A stretch of 10,961 nt of DNA from Bacilli bacterium. Its GTDB lineage: Bacteria > Bacillota_I > Bacilli_A > RFN20 > CAG-826. Numbering within the stretch: position 1 is the first letter of the stretch; the number at the start of each line of letters is the position of its first letter. This document shows positions 7,613 through 10,961 of the stretch, piece by piece. Both the position numbers and the translations under genes were made by a program. The notes beneath the pieces are model-generated. The model did no database searches. It was given only the letters and a program-made list of their open reading frames with translations, and had not been told where the DNA came from. The DNA lies in the NCBI GenBank assembly GCA_017531065.1, contig JAFXLR010000059.1, positions 1-10,961 on the forward strand. Reading direction: 5' to 3'.

Positions 7613-7738
7613 GAATTTTCCTCCTTATTTCTTCAGGCTTGCTTTGCTAGCTCCATGCGAGTTCCCTGACTAAGTCGAGTGCCTTAACAACGGCATTCGG
7701 CGTGTCAGCAACATCGCACTTCATCGCTGGCGTCAGCG
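7613..7738 (-). promoter_or_regulatory. 5' leader of the S10 operon with possible hairpins (candidate ribosomal-protein leader)
   Basis: About 126 nt separate the predicted transcription start from rpsJ. In the minus-strand RNA I see a perfect 5-bp hairpin at its very 5' end (CGCUG-ACGC-CAGCG, 7738-7725). A second element has an outer stem CUGAC/GUCAG (7708-7704 with 7670-7666) enclosing a UGCC/GGCA stem (7695-7692 with 7683-7680). S10 operons of several bacterial groups are regulated at this place by L4-binding or other leader RNAs. Whether this one matches a known class I cannot tell, and the stems are short. A structured, regulatory leader is inference. Confidence 0.4.
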
Positions 7739-7744
7739 TGTATG

Positions 7745-7774
7745 AGTATATTCCTGCGTGCGAGGGTGAGTCAA
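7745..7774 (-). promoter_or_regulatory. Predicted sigma-70/sigma-A promoter of the S10-spc operon
   Basis: Minus strand: -35 box TTGACT (7774-7769, five of six consensus), 18-nt spacer, and -10 box TATACT (7750-7745, five of six). Just upstream of the -35 box, 7776-7797 is almost only A and T, in tracts, as in an UP element that raises transcription of ribosomal genes. Predicted start of transcription is near 7738. The combination and its placement ahead of rpsJ make this the likely main promoter for all sixteen genes. Confidence 0.75.
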
Positions 7775-7862
7775 CAGAAAAATGAAAAATATTTTCGATG
7801 GTTATGGCACTTTTGCAAAAATCGTCAAGACCAGCACAAAAAAGTGTCGAAATGGCCTAAAT

Positions 7863-7892
7863 TTGACCATTTCTTTGTGCACTGTGCATAAA
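7863..7892 (+). promoter_or_regulatory. Candidate promoter of the lipase-like gene, overlapping a 19-bp inverted repeat
   Basis: Plus strand: TTGACC (7863-7868, five of six) and CATAAA (7887-7892, four of six) with an 18-nt spacer. This would give a leader of roughly 120 nt before the ATG at 8018. The spacer and -10 box coincide with the imperfect palindrome at 7874-7892, so binding there would occlude RNA polymerase. A later, weaker candidate -10 (AATAAT at 7987-7992) has no good -35 box. Confidence is moderate to low. Confidence 0.4.
7874..7892. promoter_or_regulatory. Operator-like 19-bp imperfect palindrome
   Basis: TTTGTGCAC-T-GTGCATAAA: two 9-nt half sites around a single central T, matching in eight of nine positions when one half is reverse-complemented. 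This is the size and symmetry of a site for a dimeric helix-turn-helix repressor. It lies inside the candidate promoter for the gene at 8018 and about 100 bp upstream of the S10 promoter on the other strand. No regulator gene is in the window, and the cognate protein is unknown. Confidence 0.4.
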
Positions 7893-8017
7893 TTTGCATA
7901 TTTTTATTTGCCGAAAAACGATTTTTGGGACCCTCGTCTTTCATCCTTTTTTCATATTTCTTTAACGGCGACTCCCCTTTTTGGACAATAATTAGGAGGT
8001 CGTTTGGAGGGTAGCCT

Positions 8018-9199
8018 ATGGATATCTTTGGATACTTGAATAAATTCGGAAGCAAGAGCTTCGAGGAGATGCCTTTCTCCGAGACTGATAGCCTTGTCTT
8101 TTCCCAGTTAAGCTACCTCAAATTCGAATATGGCTTCTCCGCGTTATCTGGCGGAGACGAATACGTTGAGCTTACGAGATTCGCTGATCTTTCTGACAAG
8201 ACACTTCTTTCCCATGGAACGAGCGACCCAGTGAGATATGGCGAGTTCTGGCTCAAGATCCTCGAGTGCCCCCGCTTCTCCTCTTTGAAGATCGGACATA
8301 TCGAATCCGTCTTCAGCGTCGATAGATGCATCCAGTACATGGCGATGACATTCGTTAGCAAAGGACCGATGAGATACATCGTCTTCCGCGGCACCGATGG
8401 AAGCCTTGTCGGCTGGAAAGAAGACTGCAACCTCGCGACCATGAAAGAGATTCCTTCCCAAAAGCTTGCGAGGGAATACGTCACCAAGATCGTCAAACAC
8501 CGTCTCTTCCCATTCACCATCATCGGCCACAGCAAAGGCGGCAACCTCGCGATGTACGCGACTCTTATGATGAAACGCAGGTACTACCTCCGCTTCAAAG
8601 GCTGCTATTGCCATGACGGTCCTGGATTCCAAGATCCAAAGGTCTTTAGTAAGAAAGCCCTCGACAAACTTAACCCAAGAATCCATAAAGTCATCCCAGG
8701 GGAATCCTTAATCGGACTTCTCCTCAACCAAGTCTCTCCGTACAAAGTCATATCCGCGAATGAGAAAGCATCTTTCTTCCAGCACAGTATATTCAAATGG
8801 GATCTTGATGATGAGACCGGTGAGCTTATTGAGCTTGAGAGGAATTCAAACGCCTCAAAGACCAAGCAGACTATGTTCACCAACTGGCTTGCATCTCTAA
8901 GCAAAGACGACCTTGCCATGATGACCGAATGCCTCTTTGACATCCTCCAGGCCAAAGACAGAAAGACCATTTATGAGGTCATGGCCCTTGGCAAAGTTGA
9001 TTTAGCGTTCACGCTTATCAGAGGCTGGATGAAGTATGACGAGGAGACAAAGAAGAAACTCAAAACCAACCTCTTCTCTGCCTTGAGTTATTACAAGGCC
9101 GCGAAAGAAGAAGTCGCTGCGTCATACGGACCAAAGAAAGAGAATAAACCAAAGAAAAGCGTATTCAGCATCTTCAAAAAGAAAAAGACCGAGAAATAG
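8018..9199 (+). CDS. DUF2974 / Mbeg1-like alpha/beta hydrolase (lipase-like)
   Basis: A 393-residue protein of the DUF2974 (Mbeg1-like) alpha/beta-hydrolase family, related to lipase class 3 folds. Visible features are YIVFRGTDGSLVGWKED (120-136, the FRGTD strand typical of the family) and IIGHSKGGNLAMY (168-180), a nucleophile elbow with Ser172 in GxSxG. HDGPGF (199-204) follows, with Asp200 a candidate acid, and a conserved-type QHS with His256 a candidate base. All parts of a Ser-Asp-His triad therefore seem present. The C-terminal third is helical, ending in a Lys-rich tail (after residue 365). No signal peptide or membrane segment is seen, so the protein is probably cytoplasmic. The substrate is unknown. 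The start has GGAGGG 6 nt upstream; another AGGAGGT further up is too distant. The gene is divergent from the S10 operon and convergent with queH. Confidence 0.85.
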   Translation: MDIFGYLNKFGSKSFEEMPFSETDSLVFSQLSYLKFEYGFSALSGGDEYVELTRFADLSDKTLLSHGTSDPVRYGEFWLKILECPRFSSLKIGHIESVFSVDRCIQYMAMTFVSKGPMRYIVFRGTDGSLVGWKEDCNLATMKEIPSQKLAREYVTKIVKHRLFPFTIIGHSKGGNLAMYATLMMKRRYYLRFKGCYCHDGPGFQDPKVFSKKALDKLNPRIHKVIPGESLIGLLLNQVSPYKVISANEKASFFQHSIFKWDLDDETGELIELERNSNASKTKQTMFTNWLASLSKDDLAMMTECLFDILQAKDRKTIYEVMALGKVDLAFTLIRGWMKYDEETKKKLKTNLFSALSYYKAAKEEVAASYGPKKENKPKKSVFSIFKKKKTEK

Positions 9200-9210
9200 G
9201 CGGTCTTTTT
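9182..9210. terminator. Rho-independent terminator shared by the convergent genes
   Basis: A perfect 10-bp stem, AAAAAGACCG (9182-9191) and CGGTCTTTTT (9201-9210), with a 9-nt loop that contains the TAG stop of the hydrolase gene. The U-run on either strand follows a GC-containing stem, so it can end transcription of the hydrolase gene rightwards and of queH leftwards. The last codons of the gene form half of the stem. Confidence 0.85.
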
Positions 9211-9245
9211 CATTCTAATGGGGTTTTGCTGTAGATTTTTGTTTT

Positions 9246-9848
9246 TTATAAACCCTTTTCGAGCTTACGGCGTTCGCCTTCTTCATAGGTGTATTTGCAC
9301 CCACAGCAGAGTTGCTGGTATAAGCCATATTTGTCTCTAAGGGCTTTGCCTTTTTCTATGCCATCATCCTTCTTGAAATCGCTATAGAAGTACTTGGTTT
9401 TGGAATGTTTGGCTTCTAGTTCTTTGCCAATGCTATTGAGGATGAGGGAATTCTTTTGGCGTGAGACGGTCATGACTGTGGTGAAATAATCAAAGCCATT
9501 CTCTTCAGCATAGTCATAAGCTTCACCCATTCTCTTGCGGTAGCAGATCATGCAGCGGCGGCCACCTTCTCTCTCGTCCTTATATGGAGCGAGATCCTTA
9601 TCGAATTCATCGTTGTCATATGGAGTGACGACGAGGCCAACATCAAAATTGAAATCACTCTTCATATACGTGAGGAGTCTCTTTAATTCTTCGAGCCTTT
9701 TGTTATATTCCGCCTCAGGATAGATGTTGCTGTTATTGAACATGATGGTCACATCAAAGTGAGGGCAAAGGAAAAGGAGAGGCCAGCAAGAGCAAGGCCC
9801 ACAGCAGCCATGAAGAAGAAGCCTTGGTTTTTTGTCGCCATGCGTAAA
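9246..9848 (-). CDS. queH: Epoxyqueuosine reductase QueH (5' end missing at junction)
   Basis: QueH (DUF208) reduces epoxyqueuosine to queuosine in tRNA, the last step of making this wobble-base modification; it replaces the cobalamin-dependent QueG in many bacteria. The cysteine motifs are all visible: KPRLLLHGCCGPCS near the N-terminus, then DEREGGRRCMICYRKRM and, near the C-terminus, QQLCCGCKYTYEE. The block FNNSNIYPEAEYNKRLEELKRLL is also typical. About 200 residues remain, close to family length. There is no in-frame ATG, GTG or TTG between the CCGPC motif and the composition change at about 9850-9880, so the true start was lost there. The open frame runs on into the high-G+C block only as an out-of-frame shadow of the nitroreductase. 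The 5' limit given is approximate. Confidence 0.9.
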   Translation of the reverse strand, partial: FTHGDKKPRLLLHGCCGPCSCWPLLFLCPHFDVTIMFNNSNIYPEAEYNKRLEELKRLLTYMKSDFNFDVGLVVTPYDNDEFDKDLAPYKDEREGGRRCMICYRKRMGEAYDYAEENGFDYFTTVMTVSRQKNSLILNSIGKELEAKHSKTKYFYSDFKKDDGIEKGKALRDKYGLYQQLCCGCKYTYEEGERRKLEKGL

Positions 9849-9916
9849 TGCAGGCTTTTTTTCGCAAAACGGGCTCGGGGAAGGCGTGCGCCTCTGAAAA
9901 GGCGGATGCAGGGCGT
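9849..9916. other. Composition junction between low- and high-G+C segments
   Basis: Left of here the sequence has balanced base use and codon choice like the ribosomal genes. Right of about 9880 it is strongly G+C-rich with many GCG, CCG and CGG words; for example 10501-10560 has only about 13 A/T bases in 60. The stretch lies between the end of the nitroreductase-like frame and the headless queH, and contains no recognisable start signal for queH. A short CGCCT/AGGCG stem (about 9889-9904) could be a weak terminator of the right-hand gene. Exact breakpoint cannot be fixed by eye. Confidence 0.6.
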
Positions 9917-10961
9917 TTACGGGCGGATGATCCGGTACGGTTCGGGATCGGTCGCGCGGGGGTAATCCACGGCGGGCGGACCGAACAGCATGACCGCGCC
10001 GACCTTGTATTCCGGCGGAAGATGGAGCAGGGAGCGCATGCCGCGGTTCAGCGTGAACGCATAGTAGGCGAATCCGCACCAGCAGGTGCCGACGCCGAGG
10101 CTCTGCGCGTAGAGGTCGAACTGCGTGAGGGCGATGGAGCAGTCGAATTTGCCGCACGGGGCGTTCTTCGGAGTGGCGACCACGATCATGTGAGGGGCAC
10201 CTCGGAACACGAAATCCTTTCCCCCGAGCATGGCGTTTTCGAACCGTTTGTAGCCGGGGTCTGAGACGGAGATGGCATAGTCGCCTGGCACGGATGCAGT
10301 GGTGGCCTCGCAGGTGACTGCGGGTTCCTGTTCGATGACGCGTTCGTCCTCGCCGAGGACGAAGCCCGCGATCTCATACGAGAACTGCGGGTTCGGCGTG
10401 CCGTAGGCGCGGGTGGCGTCGTTGGCGGTCACGGCCAGGGTCGCGGGAAGCACGGTGATCGCCGCGGTGCCGGAGATGGCATCGTAGCATTCGGGGTCCT
10501 GCGGGGTGAAGGTCCACTCCGCCGTGGCGGTCGCGCAGGCGGGGTGGCTCTCCGGCTCGCTCCAGGCGAGTTCGCCGGGGACGGCGTTGCCCGATTCGTC
10601 GGAGAATGTGCCGTCGAGCGGCAGTTCGCCGAGCGACTGACCGTAGGTGATGGCGCCGACGGCGGCGACCTGGCTGCCGCCGCCCTGCGCGGAGGCCTTC
10701 GTGACGGTCAGGGTGCCGTCCAAGTACTGGAATGCGTAGTTCGCGGCGAGTGCGCCGGAGGCGGAGATGGCGTAGTCGCCCGGCACGGATGCGGCGTTGG
10801 CCGAACAGCTTACCGTCGGTTCCTGTTCGATGACGCTCGCGTCTTCGCCGAGCACGAAGCCCGCGATCTCATACGAGAACTGCGGATTCGGCATGCCGTA
10901 GGCGCGGGTGACGTCGTTGGCGGTCACGGCCAGGGTCGCGGGAAGCACGGTGATCGTCGCG
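9917..10961 (-). CDS. MBG/Ig-like repeat protein joined to C-terminal half of a nitroreductase (partial, possibly chimeric)
   Basis: One open frame runs from the right edge to the stop at 9917. Its first part alternates MBG-type domains (LPATLAVTANDATRAYG, NPQFSYEIAGFVLGED, SVPGDYAIS, GTLTVT) with Ig-like TYGQSLGELPL / WTFTPQDPECYDAISGTA modules. This is the pattern of large secreted surface proteins. After SVPGDYAISVS the frame changes without transition into the last 105 or so residues of a nitroreductase: FRGAPHMIVVATPKNAPCGKFD, then LYAQSLGVGTCWCGFAYYAF and VGAVMLFGPPAVDYPR. The flavin-binding N-terminal half is absent, so this cannot be a working nitroreductase alone. The gene continues beyond the window; a GTG read as start at 10948 is inside a repeat and is not credible as the real start. 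Natural fusion is less likely than rearrangement or misassembly. Confidence 0.7.
   Translation of the reverse strand, partial: ATITVLPATLAVTANDVTRAYGMPNPQFSYEIAGFVLGEDASVIEQEPTVSCSANAASVPGDYAISASGALAANYAFQYLDGTLTVTKASAQGGGSQVAAVGAITYGQSLGELPLDGTFSDESGNAVPGELAWSEPESHPACATATAEWTFTPQDPECYDAISGTAAITVLPATLAVTANDATRAYGTPNPQFSYEIAGFVLGEDERVIEQEPAVTCEATTASVPGDYAISVSDPGYKRFENAMLGGKDFVFRGAPHMIVVATPKNAPCGKFDCSIALTQFDLYAQSLGVGTCWCGFAYYAFTLNRGMRSLLHLPPEYKVGAVMLFGPPAVDYPRATDPEPYRIIRP
10261..10466 (-). repeat. MBG repeat, copy 2 (truncated at its C-terminal end)
   Basis: This 206-nt segment matches 10756-10961 at an offset of exactly 495 nt (165 codons). In the right half, 10361-10466 against 10856-10961, I count four mismatches in 106 positions; the left half is more diverged. 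Similarity stops sharply at about 10260, where the normal continuation of the domain (ALAANYAFQYLDGTLTVT in the other copy) is replaced by nitroreductase sequence. Confidence 0.85.
10756..10961 (-). repeat. MBG repeat, copy 1 (cut by the window edge)
   Basis: Partner of the repeat at 10261-10466, 495 nt away. This copy continues normally through the end of the MBG domain and is followed by the Ig-like module. Nearly identical nucleotide sequence over the first 106 nt points to recent duplication or to gene conversion, and is the type of sequence that misassembles from short reads. Confidence 0.85.

Noticed and set aside
7911..7929. Possible terminator CCGAAAAA-CGA-TTTTTGGG upstream of the hydrolase gene
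   Set aside because: The stem is mostly A-T with a mismatch and no U-run after it on the plus strand, so it is more likely an A/T tract in an intergenic region.
9750..9842. Short minus-strand frame starting ATGGCGACAAAAAACC and encoding a signal-peptide-like 30 residues
   Set aside because: It lies inside queH in another frame and overlaps the CCGPC coding region. Its hydrophobicity follows from the Cys/Leu-rich queH codons, and it stops after 30 codons.
9880..10157. N-terminal extension of QueH by about 95 residues into the G+C-rich block
   Set aside because: The extension is Arg/Pro/His-rich and reads the opposite phase of the nitroreductase gene on the same strand. It resembles no QueH N-terminus and exists only because the frame happens to stay open across the junction.
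10261..10961. CRISPR array or mobile-element terminal repeats
   Set aside because: The repeat is one long coding unit in direct orientation with a period of 495 nt in frame, not short repeats with spacers and not inverted ends.

Overview
The window is most of an S10/spc ribosomal protein operon from a low-to-moderate G+C bacterium, probably an uncultivated member of Bacillota (Bacilli/Mollicutes-like). It is followed by a small accessory segment and then by sequence that looks like it comes from a different organism. The taxonomic guess rests on three things. Gene order is the standard one, the S14 is the short zinc-binding type, and the spacers are AT-rich with strong AGGAGG ribosome binding sites. 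In-frame TGA is never read as an amino acid, so the code is the standard bacterial one. Nearly all stops in this part are TAA, with TAG for rpsC, rplW and the lipase-like gene.

Layout. Positions 1-7612, all on the minus strand, read in transcription order (right to left): rpsJ, rplC, rplD, rplW, rplB, rpsS, rplV, rpsC, rplP, rpmC, rpsQ, rplN, rplX, rplE, rpsN and rpsH (cut at the left edge). These encode 30S and 50S proteins made from one long transcript. Spacers are 2-19 nt, except two overlaps (rplD/rplW 1 nt, rpsC/rplP 17 nt) and one 76-nt AT-rich gap before rplB. A strong sigma-70-like promoter with an A/T-rich upstream element sits at 7745-7774. It gives a leader of about 126 nt with possible hairpins, a position where S10 operons of other bacteria carry autoregulatory RNA.

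Positions 7613-8017 are a divergent control region. A near-palindromic 19-bp site lies inside a candidate rightward promoter. Positions 8018-9199 (+) encode a DUF2974/Mbeg1-like alpha/beta hydrolase with an intact nucleophile elbow, ending in a hairpin terminator that overlaps its stop codon. The convergent gene at 9246 to about 9848 (-) is queH (epoxyqueuosine reductase), whose start is missing.

From about 9850-9880 to the right edge the G+C content jumps. The sequence there codes for a minus-strand protein made of MBG/Ig-like surface repeats (495-nt period) abruptly joined, near 10260, to the C-terminal half of a nitroreductase. Loss of the queH start exactly at the composition change makes a chimeric contig the simplest reading. 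The MBG-nitroreductase join may be a second one.

The most interesting biological observation is that L5, L22 and L23 each carry a related 60-70 residue Lys/Ala/Pro/Glu-rich N-terminal extension starting with MAE. L22 and L23 both sit at the ribosomal exit tunnel. I found no clear undescribed multi-gene system.
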